Source: Christiangramia sp. | GTDB taxonomy: Bacteria; Bacteroidota; Bacteroidia; Flavobacteriales; Flavobacteriaceae | Length of the DNA: 8,401 nucleotides | Assembly (NCBI GenBank): GCA_024635735.1 | Contig: JAGXII010000201.1 | Span: forward strand, 1-8,401 | Direction of reading: 5' to 3' | In this document: positions 1 to 6,012 of the stretch, in pieces | Position numbering within the stretch: position 1 is the stretch's first letter | Layout: every line of letters starts with the position of its first letter | The notes under the pieces: generated by a model | What the model was told of the DNA's origin: nothing | Databases searched by the model: none | The model's input: the letters and a program-made list of their open reading frames with translations, nothing else | Translations under genes and position numbers: made by a program

Positions 1-1346
1 ATCGTTTGAACAACCTTGTCTAAAGGCACTTTTACATTTTCAGGATCCGTGCCCAATGCCAATTCTGCTGCATTGATGGCCTTAATGGCTCCCATGGCGT
101 TACGTTCAATACATGGAATCTGAACAAGACCACCTATAGGATCACAGGTAAGTCCTAAATGATGTTCCATCGCGATTTCACTGGCCATTAAAACCTGTTC
201 GGGAGTTCCTCCCATGAGTTCAGTAAGACCTCCTGCAGCCATGGCCGAGGAAACACCAATTTCAGCCTGGCAGCCACCCATTGCGGCAGAAATAGTAGCT
301 CCTTTCTTAAAAAGACTTCCAATCTCACCGGCTACCAGCATAAATCTTTTAAGATCTTCAAAAGTGGCATCGTGATTTTCAATGCTCATATAGTACATCA
401 TCACAGCAGGAACAGTACCGGCACTTCCATTAGTGGGAGCAGTTACAACGCGTCCCAGAGAAGCGTTTACTTCGTTCACGCTAAAGGCAAAACAACTTAC
501 CCATTTAAGGATCTGTCGAAATTTGACTTCAGTCTGCCTTATTGCCGGAATCCAGTCTTCAACACTGGTATAACCGGTTTCGCCTATTAATCGCTGGTGC
601 ATTTCAAAAGCACGACGTTTTACATTAAGTCCGCCGGGGAGTGTACCTTCGGTATGACAACCAATATACATAGATTCCAGCATCACTTTCCAGATCTGCT
701 TAAATCCTTCATCTATCTCGGCATCTGTTCTAAGGGAACGCTCATTTTCCAGAACAATTTCTGAAATAGGTTTATTTTCAGTTTTACAATATTGAAGTAG
801 TTCCGTAGCCTTTTCAACAGGAAAAGGGAACTCCTGGAAGTTCTTCATTTTCTTGCTGGCATTCTTCCTTTCCTTTTTTACAACGAAGCCTCCACCGATA
901 GAGTAGAAGGAAGAAGAAGTTTTTTTACCTGTATCAAGTAATGCGCGAAATATGATACCATTTGGATGAAATTCAAGAAACTTGCGATTAAATTTTACAT
1001 CTTCCGAAATTTGAAAGTCGATCTCCTTTTCCCCATTAAGCATAAGCCTTCCCGAAGTGCGAATTTTATCAATTTCCGACTCAATTAGAGAAATATCCAT
1101 AGTGACGGGATCATGTCCTAATAGTCCCAGAATAATCGCGATATCTGTCGCGTGGCCGCGTCCGGTAAGACTTAGAGAACCATATAGATCCACGTGTATC
1201 CTGGCGACGCTGTTAAAATGATCGTTCTTTTTGAGTTCCTCGATCCATCTCTGTGCCGCTCTCCATGGACCCAAAGTATGGGAACTGGAAGGTCCCACAC
1301 CCACTTTAAGCATGTCAAATACGCTTATACATTCAATTTTTCGCAT
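1..1346 (-). CDS. sdaA: L-serine ammonia-lyase (L-serine dehydratase), single-chain iron-sulfur type, C-terminus cut by window edge
   Basis: This cytoplasmic enzyme deaminates L-serine to pyruvate and ammonia using a [4Fe-4S] cluster. The minus-strand frame is open for 448 codons from the ATG at 1346-1344 to the window edge. The N-terminus carries ISVFDMLKVGVGPSSSHT (residues 7-24), the signature opening of the SDH beta domain, which fixes this start. The alpha (catalytic) domain follows, with TEGTLPGGLN (232-241), APTNGSAGTVPAV (303-315) and the cysteines Cys359 (GGCQ), Cys401 (TCDP) and Cys412 (PCIER), which match the cluster ligands of the family. Family members run about 455-475 residues, so only the last short stretch is missing. 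Both domains are in one chain, as in E. coli SdaA/SdaB, unlike the split Bacillus enzyme. The gene is divergent from dnaK. The sdaA symbol is by family; sdaA and sdaB paralogues cannot be told apart here. Confidence 0.95.
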   Translation of the reverse strand, partial: MRKIECISVFDMLKVGVGPSSSHTLGPWRAAQRWIEELKKNDHFNSVARIHVDLYGSLSLTGRGHATDIAIILGLLGHDPVTMDISLIESEIDKIRTSGRLMLNGEKEIDFQISEDVKFNRKFLEFHPNGIIFRALLDTGKKTSSSFYSIGGGFVVKKERKNASKKMKNFQEFPFPVEKATELLQYCKTENKPISEIVLENERSLRTDAEIDEGFKQIWKVMLESMYIGCHTEGTLPGGLNVKRRAFEMHQRLIGETGYTSVEDWIPAIRQTEVKFRQILKWVSCFAFSVNEVNASLGRVVTAPTNGSAGTVPAVMMYYMSIENHDATFEDLKRFMLVAGEIGSLFKKGATISAAMGGCQAEIGVSSAMAAGGLTELMGGTPEQVLMASEIAMEHHLGLTCDPIGGLVQIPCIERNAMGAIKAINAAELALGTDPENVKVPLDKVVQT

Positions 1347-1366
1347 TAAGGATATGAATTTGGTAG

Positions 1367-1374
1367 CAAAAATA
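1367..1374 (-). promoter_or_regulatory. Possible Bacteroidota -7 promoter element for the serine dehydratase gene
   Basis: On the minus strand, TATTTTTG matches the Bacteroidota primary-sigma -7 consensus TAnnTTTG exactly. It lies about 20 bases upstream of the ATG at 1346, which would give a short leader. No TTG was seen at the expected -33 distance, so the call rests on one short, AT-rich motif and is tentative. Confidence 0.3.
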
Positions 1375-1463
1375 ATGATTTGTTAGTGCTGTCCATGAAA
1401 AATTGAAGAAATAATAATAAGTATAATTCGCTTTCGTAAAGGCAATGACAATGGGTGTGATAT

Positions 1464-1482
1464 TTCTGACAGGTTGTCAGAA
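1464..1482. promoter_or_regulatory. Perfect inverted repeat upstream of dnaK, likely regulator-binding site
   Basis: TTCTGACA-GGT-TGTCAGAA is a perfect 8-bp inverted repeat with a 3-bp centre, in the 213-bp divergent region between the serine dehydratase gene and dnaK. It ends 9 bases before the sigma-54-like -24 element. A further TGACA half-site lies at 1446-1450, exactly 21 bp (two helical turns) upstream of the TGACA at 1467-1471. The short spacer and lack of a T-tract argue against a terminator. A dimeric protein operator is the likeliest reading, but the regulator is unknown from this window. It is not the CIRCE element of HrcA, which has 9-bp arms and a 9-bp spacer. Confidence 0.5.
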
Positions 1483-1491
1483 GATTTGTGC

Positions 1492-1507
1492 TGGCATAAT
1501 GATTGAC
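1492..1507 (+). promoter_or_regulatory. Sigma-54-like -24/-12 promoter for dnaK
   Basis: TGGCAT-AATGA-TTGAC fits the RpoN consensus TGGCAC-N5-TTGC except for T instead of C at the end of the -24 box and GA instead of GC at -12. The GG (1493-1494) and the G of the -12 box (1505) have the exact sigma-54 spacing of ten bases between the paired elements. A start site near 1517 would leave a leader of about 43 bases before the ATG at 1560. No exact TAnnTTTG element was found between here and dnaK, so this is the best promoter candidate. The altered -12 GC lowers confidence. Confidence 0.4.
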
Positions 1508-1559
1508 TTCTAGTGATTGTAAAATTGAAAAACTAACGTAAAAAACAAGTTATATAGTT

Positions 1560-3487
1560 ATGAGTAAAGTAATTGGAATTGACTTGGGTACAACCAACTC
1601 CTGCGTTGCCGTAATGGAAGGTAGTGAACCAACGGTAATACCGAATGCCGAAGGTAAAAGAACAACTCCTTCTGTGATCGCATTTGTTGAAGATGGCGAA
1701 ATTAAAGTTGGAGACCCTGCTAAACGCCAGGCAGTGACTAACCCAAAAAAGACTATTTCTTCTATTAAACGTTTTATGGGGAATAAATTTTCTGAATCTT
1801 CGAGAGAAGCAGGAAGAGTTCCTTATGAAGTGAAAAAAGGAGATAATGATACTCCAAGAGTTGATGTGGACGGACGTCTATATACTCCTCAGGAGCTTTC
1901 AGCAATGATTCTTCAGAAAATGAAGAAAACTGCGGAAGACTATCTTGGTCAGGATGTGACCGAAGCGGTAATTACCGTGCCCGCATATTTTAATGACTCT
2001 CAGCGTCAGGCGACAAAGAAGCCGGAGAAATTGCAGGTCTAAAAGTAAGAAGAATTATCAATGAGCCCACTGCTGCGGCACTGGCTTACGGACTTGATAA
2101 AAAATCTCAGGATCAGAAAATCGCTGTGTATGACCTTGGTGGTGGTACCTTTGATATTTCTATCCTTGAACTAGGTGATGGTGTATTTGAAGTACTTTCT
2201 ACTAATGGTGATACTCACCTTGGTGGTGACGACTTTGATGAGGTATTGATCGACTATCTGGCAGAAAATTTCAAGAAAGCTGAAGATATTGACCTTAGAA
2301 AAGATCCAATGGCACTTCAACGTTTAAAAGAAGCATCTGAGAAAGCGAAGATCGAATTATCTTCTTCTTCTCAAACTGAGGTAAACTTACCTTATGTAAC
2401 TGCAACTTCCAGCGGACCAAAACACCTTGTAGAAACTATTACACGTGCAAAATTTGAACAACTGGCTCATGATCTTATCAAAAGATCTATGGATCCTGTT
2501 CAAAAAGCACTTAGTGATGCAGGACTTTCAAAAAGTGATATTGACGAGGTAATTCTTGTTGGTGGATCAACCCGTATGCCTAAAATTCAGGAAGAAGTTG
2601 AAGCATTTTTTGGTAAGAAGCCTTCAAAAGGAGTAAACCCAGATGAGGTTGTTGCAATTGGTGCAGCTATTCAGGGTGGTGTACTTACAGGAGATGTGAA
2701 AGATGTATTGCTTCTTGATGTTACTCCACTTTCTCTAGGTATTGAAACTATGGGAGGAGTAAACACTAAGTTGATCGAATCTAATACAACGATTCCAACT
2801 AAGAAGTCACAAACATTCTCTACTGCGGCAGACAATCAGCCTTCAGTTGAGATCCACGTACTTCAGGGTGAGCGTCCAATGGCGGTAGATAACAAAACAA
2901 TTGGTAGATTTCATTTAGATGGTATTCCACCAGCGTCAAGAGGAACTCCTCAAATTGAAGTTACTTTCGATATTGATGCTAATGGTATCATTAAAGTAAG
3001 CGCTACAGATAAAGCAACCGGTAAGTCTCAGGATATTCGTATTGAAGCTTCTTCAGGATTGACAGAAGAGGAAATCGAAAAAATGAAGAAAGAGGCTGAA
3101 GCGAATGCTGAAACCGATAAGAAAGCGAAAGAAAAAGTTGATAAGCTTAACGAAGCTGACGCGATGATCTTCCAGACTGAAAAGCAGTTGAAAGAATTTG
3201 GTGATAAATTATCTGATGATAAGAAAAAACCAATCGAGGAAGCATTGGGAGAGCTTAAGAAAGCTTATGAGACTAAAGAAGTTGAAACTATTCAGCCAGC
3301 TCTAGACAAGATCAACGAGGCATGGAAAACTGCTTCAGAAGAGATGTATAAAGCTCAGGCAGAAGCTCAGGGCGGTGCCAACGGACAACCAGGTGGACCA
3401 GAACAAGGTGCAACCGGAGGATCTGAAGGTGGAGACGCCAAGAGTGGAGATGATGTAGAAGATGTAGACTTCGAAGAAGTGAAGTAA
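1560..3487 (+). CDS. dnaK: Molecular chaperone DnaK (Hsp70), full span but interrupted by a one-base frameshift
   Basis: DnaK is the cytoplasmic Hsp70: an ATPase that binds exposed hydrophobic peptides and works with DnaJ and GrpE. The first part (152 residues in frame) has IGIDLGTTNS (5-14) and PAYFNDSQRQAT. The frame then breaks near 2017 and stops at 2040-2042. The second frame resumes at 2018 with EAGEIAGLKVRRIINEPTAA and runs to the TAA at 3485-3487. Restoring one base gives 642 residues, close to E. coli DnaK (638). In that numbering DLGGGT is 192-197, VGGSTRMP is 334-341 and the interdomain linker DVLLLDVTP is 382-390. A substrate-binding domain, a lysine/glutamate-rich helical lid, a Gly/Gln-rich tail and a final EEVK follow. 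The Gram-negative-type insert in the ATPase domain is present. No dnaJ or grpE is adjacent. The missing base is most simply a sequencing or assembly error; if real, the product would be a useless 160-residue fragment. Confidence 0.93.
2013..2020 (+). other. Frameshift site in dnaK (one A apparently missing)
   Basis: The bases ACAAAGAA at 2013-2020 should read ACA AAA GAA to encode the conserved T-K-E of ATKEAGE. One A is missing from the short A-run at 2015-2017. Read without it, the frame becomes AAG AAG CCG and ends at TAA 2040-2042. The downstream frame is intact from 2018 through 3487, so this is the only lesion seen in the gene. Confidence 0.9.
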
Positions 3488-3510
3488 TCTTTGAATCACA
3501 ATATATTTCG

Positions 3511-3540
3511 AAAAAGCCTCGCAGAATGCGGGGCTTTTTT
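3511..3540. terminator. Bidirectional intrinsic terminator between dnaK and the convergent transporter gene
   Basis: The arms AAAAAGCCTCGCA (3511-3523) and TGCGGGGCTTTTT (3527-3539) pair over 13 bp with one T-G wobble around a GAA loop, followed by one more T. The A/T ends give a T-tract on both strands, so the hairpin can stop dnaK transcripts, 24 bases after the dnaK stop, and transcripts from the opposite strand. The transporter stop codon (3541-3539) sits on the right edge of the hairpin, so the two genes converge on one compact shared terminator. Confidence 0.88.
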
Positions 3541-4801
3541 AATTTATAATAGTGTAAATATATACCATATTAAAAAGTACCAGGACTATAAAACAAATAA
3601 TACTAAAAACTTTGTAGACCTTACCAGGTTTATCTTCTTCAGCCATTTGGTTCCCGGTTACAAGTTTATAATTGAACCATGCAATAAAAGGTGCCGATAA
3701 AAAGGATAGGGCTGTGGCGAAATCTATCAAAATTGTGAAAGAGGCGGTAAAGAAATACAGGATGATTAAAGAAAGTCCGGGAATTAGAAAAACATGAATT
3801 CGGTAATTTTTCCATTTTGAGGTTTCGACAGGAGTTTTATGATGTTCGGCGAAAACTTCAGAAATAACCCGAGGGAAAGCATCAGTAACTGCAAGGGTAG
3901 TAGAGAACATGGCGATAAATGCCGCAACAGCAATAATTGGTGTACTCCAGGATCCCAGTGTTTTTCCATAGAGATCTATTAACTGACCTGAAAATTGAAC
4001 GGCATTTCCCGAAAAACTAACTCCGCTTCCAAACATGATTAGTACTCCCATAAGAAAAAACAGGAGTCCGATGACGGCAGCCGCCAGATAACCTACATTA
4101 AAATCGATAAATGCTTCCTTTATAGTCGTTTTCTTTTTATTCCCAATAGCTTTCTCTTTGGTCCAGATAGAATGCCATACAGAGGCATCCAGAGGAATAG
4201 GCATCCATCCCATAAACGAAATAATAAAAGCGATCCCGGCTTTATTCCATACTTCAGGCGATTCCATCGCAAGAGCATTTTCCATACGGCCTTCACCAAA
4301 AGCAAGGATAACGGCAGTTAATGTCGCCAGACCAAGAAGGCTTACAATAATTTTCATCGTTTTATCGAGTGCCGGATATTTACCAATGAGCAGCAAGGCG
4401 ATACAAACACCTATAATTACGAAACTCCATGTGAAATTATTCCATCCCATTCCAAACAGGCGTTCTGCAAGCCCGGCAGTTACAATTGTCACTGCTGCCT
4501 GGATGATAAACATGCTTCCAATGGTGATGACTATAAAGGTCCAGTACGGAAATTTTCCCATTTTCCTGTAACCGGTGATGAGGTGATTTCCGGTTCCTGC
4601 GGCGAATCTTGGACCAAATTCCAGAAAGGGATATTTAGTAACACAGGCAAGTATTAAAACCCATAATAAGAGGAATCCATAGTCGGCTCCAGCCCGTGTA
4701 GCCTGTACAAGATGAGAAACACCTATCGCGGCTCCTGCTAAAAGAAAGCCTGGCCCAAGGGTCTTAAAAATAGAAGTTTTCCGGGGAGAGTTTTGTTTCA
4801 T
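3539..4801 (-). CDS. Nramp-family-like membrane transporter with non-canonical substrate site
   Basis: This 420-residue protein has about eleven hydrophobic segments and belongs to the Nramp (MntH/divalent metal transporter, LeuT-fold) superfamily. The opening TLGPGFLLAG (14-23) and the following AGADYGFLLLWVLILA match the first two membrane helices of Nramp proteins. The defining metal ligands are absent: the helix-1 DPGN motif aligns to GVSH (27-30), and the helix-6 MPH motif falls in a segment reading MPIPLDASVWHS (200-211), where the aligned residues appear to be Pro-Leu-Asp. It is therefore unlikely to move Mn2+ or Fe2+ in the usual way; Mg2+, another ion or another substrate is possible. 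The ATG at 4801 precedes a basic stretch and the first helix. It follows the esterase gene in the same direction at a 103-bp gap and ends on the dnaK terminator. Family is fairly sure; substrate is unknown. Confidence 0.8.
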   Translation of the reverse strand: MKQNSPRKTSIFKTLGPGFLLAGAAIGVSHLVQATRAGADYGFLLLWVLILACVTKYPFLEFGPRFAAGTGNHLITGYRKMGKFPYWTFIVITIGSMFIIQAAVTIVTAGLAERLFGMGWNNFTWSFVIIGVCIALLLIGKYPALDKTMKIIVSLLGLATLTAVILAFGEGRMENALAMESPEVWNKAGIAFIISFMGWMPIPLDASVWHSIWTKEKAIGNKKKTTIKEAFIDFNVGYLAAAVIGLLFFLMGVLIMFGSGVSFSGNAVQFSGQLIDLYGKTLGSWSTPIIAVAAFIAMFSTTLAVTDAFPRVISEVFAEHHKTPVETSKWKNYRIHVFLIPGLSLIILYFFTASFTILIDFATALSFLSAPFIAWFNYKLVTGNQMAEEDKPGKVYKVFSIICFIVLVLFNMVYIYTIIN

Positions 4802-4815
4802 TTTACTTTTTTAAC

Positions 4816-4887
4816 TGTCATTACGAGCGAAGCGAAGTAATCTCAAATTGAAGATTGCTTCTCCATCTCTGATGTATCGCAATGACA
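4816..4887. repeat. Degenerate palindromic dispersed repeat (REP/MITE-like)
   Basis: The element starts TGTCATTACGAGCGAAGCGA and ends ATCGCAATGACA. Its ends are inverted: TGTCATTACGA pairs with the reverse complement TGTCATTGCGA, and inner AAGTAATCT pairs with AAGCAATCT. The middle of the right arm has decayed and gained bases, so the fold is imperfect. It resembles the TGTCATTGCGAGCGAAGCGA-type intergenic repeats found in many copies in some bacterial genomes, including Bacteroidota; that is recollection, not a search. It fills most of the 103-bp gap between the esterase and transporter genes. Only one copy is in this window. Confidence 0.65.
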
Positions 4888-4904
4888 TTACACATGACAT
4901 GAAA

Positions 4905-5540
4905 TTAAACAAATTTTAGAAGTACTTCTTTATTCATCTCGTGTCCTCCTTCAAATTTTATGATTTCCAGGTTTTCGGGAAACAATTTTTTTAATCGCTC
5001 TGTTTCCACTTTTACAATTCCTGATTTAAGATATTCGTCATTGCTTCCATAAATAAAGCTGAACTGAGTGTCTTTAAGAAAGCTGAAATCTTCCGGCTTT
5101 ATTTCTTCAGGGATTTTGCCTGAATGCATAATTAAATTTTTGCACTGAATTTTTCTTTTAGCCACAAACCTGGTAGCAACCGAAACTCCCTGAGAGTATC
5201 CGAGAATATTAAGGTTTTTGACATCCGCCAGGTTTTCGGTGTCATAAACAGCATCCACATAACTCAGCATATTTTGAATCCCTTCTTCAAGGTTGTCACG
5301 GGTAAGCCACGAGGCACCAATATGCCGGTATTCACCATTAAGATAGTATTTGGACTGGGCCTGGGGAGCAATTATATAATTTTCTTCAGTGTTAAGATGC
5401 TTAAAGTATTTCAGGAAATAACGGCTCAGGTAACCAATTCCATGAAAAACCAGCCAGACCGTTTTCGTATTAGGAGTTTTTTCATTCAGGATAGAATAAG
5501 TATTAGAGATCGTATAAGAAAGACTTTTCTCTTTGCTCAT
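4905..5540 (-). CDS. Alpha/beta-hydrolase fold carboxylesterase/phospholipase-like protein
   Basis: This 211-residue soluble protein has the layout of the small serine esterases of the phospholipase/carboxylesterase group (PF02230/COG0400-like). Visible elements are the oxyanion-loop HGIGYLS (33-39), the nucleophile elbow GYSQG with Ser116, Asp168 in YGSNDEY and His200 in GGHEM, making a complete Ser-Asp-His triad in the usual order. There is no signal peptide or membrane segment, so it should be cytoplasmic. The length is near the family norm. The ATG at 5540 leaves only 49 bases to the divergent menI start. It may be co-transcribed with the downstream transporter gene. The natural substrate cannot be read from the sequence; a MenH-like role is conceivable because of the men genes next door, but the elbow resembles PF02230 rather than MenH. 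Confidence 0.8.
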   Translation of the reverse strand: MSKEKSLSYTISNTYSILNEKTPNTKTVWLVFHGIGYLSRYFLKYFKHLNTEENYIIAPQAQSKYYLNGEYRHIGASWLTRDNLEEGIQNMLSYVDAVYDTENLADVKNLNILGYSQGVSVATRFVAKRKIQCKNLIMHSGKIPEEIKPEDFSFLKDTQFSFIYGSNDEYLKSGIVKVETERLKKLFPENLEIIKFEGGHEMNKEVLLKFV

Positions 5541-5553
5541 GGTTGTTGGTGGT

Positions 5554-5569
5554 TTTGTACTTTTACAAA
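5554..5569. promoter_or_regulatory. Small inverted repeat in the divergent esterase/menI intergenic region
   Basis: TTTGTA-CTTT-TACAAA is a perfect 6-bp inverted repeat with a 4-base centre, placed nearly in the middle of the 49-bp gap between the divergent esterase and menI starts. TACTTTTA (5558-5565) is one base off the Bacteroidota -7 consensus on the plus strand. The gap is so short that promoters in both directions would overlap. It could be an operator, but AT-rich repeats of this size arise by chance. Confidence 0.25.
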
Positions 5570-5589
5570 GTAATCAATCTTTTTAAAGT

Positions 5590-6012
5590 ATGACGAAAGA
5601 AGAATTGCTTCAACTTTCAAAAAAAGTATGTAAAAATACTTTAATGGAAACTCTGAATATAGAATTTACTGAAATTGGAGAAGACTATCTCATTGCTAAA
5701 ATGCCTGTAAATTCCAGAGTTCATCAGCCCGATGGAGTACTTCATGGTGGTGCGAGTGTCGCACTTGCTGAAAGTGTTGGAAGCATGGCTAGTTATGTAT
5801 TTTTAAATACAGATGATTTTATAGTGCGAGGAATCGAAATTTCGGCAAATCATGTTAGAAGTATAAGTGAAGGATGGGTATTTGCCAGGGCTTCTTTTAT
5901 TCATAAAGGCCGGACCACTCAACTTTTTGAGATTAGAATAACAGATGAAAATGAAAGGTTGATTTCTATTGTAAAATTAACAACGATCACACTTCCAAAA
6001 GAGAAGAAATGA
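5590..6012 (+). CDS. menI: 1,4-dihydroxy-2-naphthoyl-CoA hydrolase (hotdog-fold thioesterase)
   Basis: MenI hydrolyses 1,4-dihydroxy-2-naphthoyl-CoA to DHNA and CoA, just before prenylation by MenA. The protein has 140 residues, the usual length for this single-domain 4HBT/PaaI-like family. QPDGVLHGGASVALAES (46-62) closely parallels the active-site loop and helix of E. coli YdiI/MenI, with Gln46, His52 and Glu61 at the spacing of its Gln48, His54 and Glu63. GIEISANHVRS (81-91) and the C-terminal KLTTITL (129-135) also match that enzyme. The gene overlaps menF by four bases (ATGA at 6009-6012), which supports translational coupling and a menaquinone role over phenylacetate (PaaI) or other hotdog thioesterases. 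The ATG at 5590 is preceded by an A/T-rich leader without a clear Shine-Dalgarno. Confidence 0.85.
   Translation: MTKEELLQLSKKVCKNTLMETLNIEFTEIGEDYLIAKMPVNSRVHQPDGVLHGGASVALAESVGSMASYVFLNTDDFIVRGIEISANHVRSISEGWVFARASFIHKGRTTQLFEIRITDENERLISIVKLTTITLPKEKK

Noticed and set aside
372..590. Plus-strand 72-codon open frame
   Set aside because: It lies wholly inside the serine dehydratase gene on the other strand, whose conserved motifs run through the region; no recognisable protein features.
1464..1482. CIRCE/HrcA operator before dnaK
   Set aside because: CIRCE has TTAGCACTC arms and a 9-bp spacer; these arms and the 3-bp spacer do not match.
2012..2018. Programmed -1 ribosomal frameshift in dnaK
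   Set aside because: GACAAAG does not fit X XXY YYZ, no strong downstream stem-loop was seen, and DnaK is not known to use recoding. A missing base is simpler.
2126..3487. A separate gene starting at GTG 2126 encoding a short DnaK
   Set aside because: Homology to DnaK continues in the same frame upstream to 2018, so 2126 is only an artefact of the frameshift and not a real start.
3491..3700. Plus-strand 69-codon open frame after dnaK
   Set aside because: It covers the terminator and is antisense to the 3' end of the transporter gene; no protein character.
4158..4571. Plus-strand 137-codon open frame
   Set aside because: Antisense to the transporter gene, whose membrane helices account for the open frame; the plus-strand translation looks random.
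5274..5573. Plus-strand 99-codon open frame
   Set aside because: Antisense to the esterase gene and running into the menI leader; the esterase has a full catalytic triad, this frame has none.
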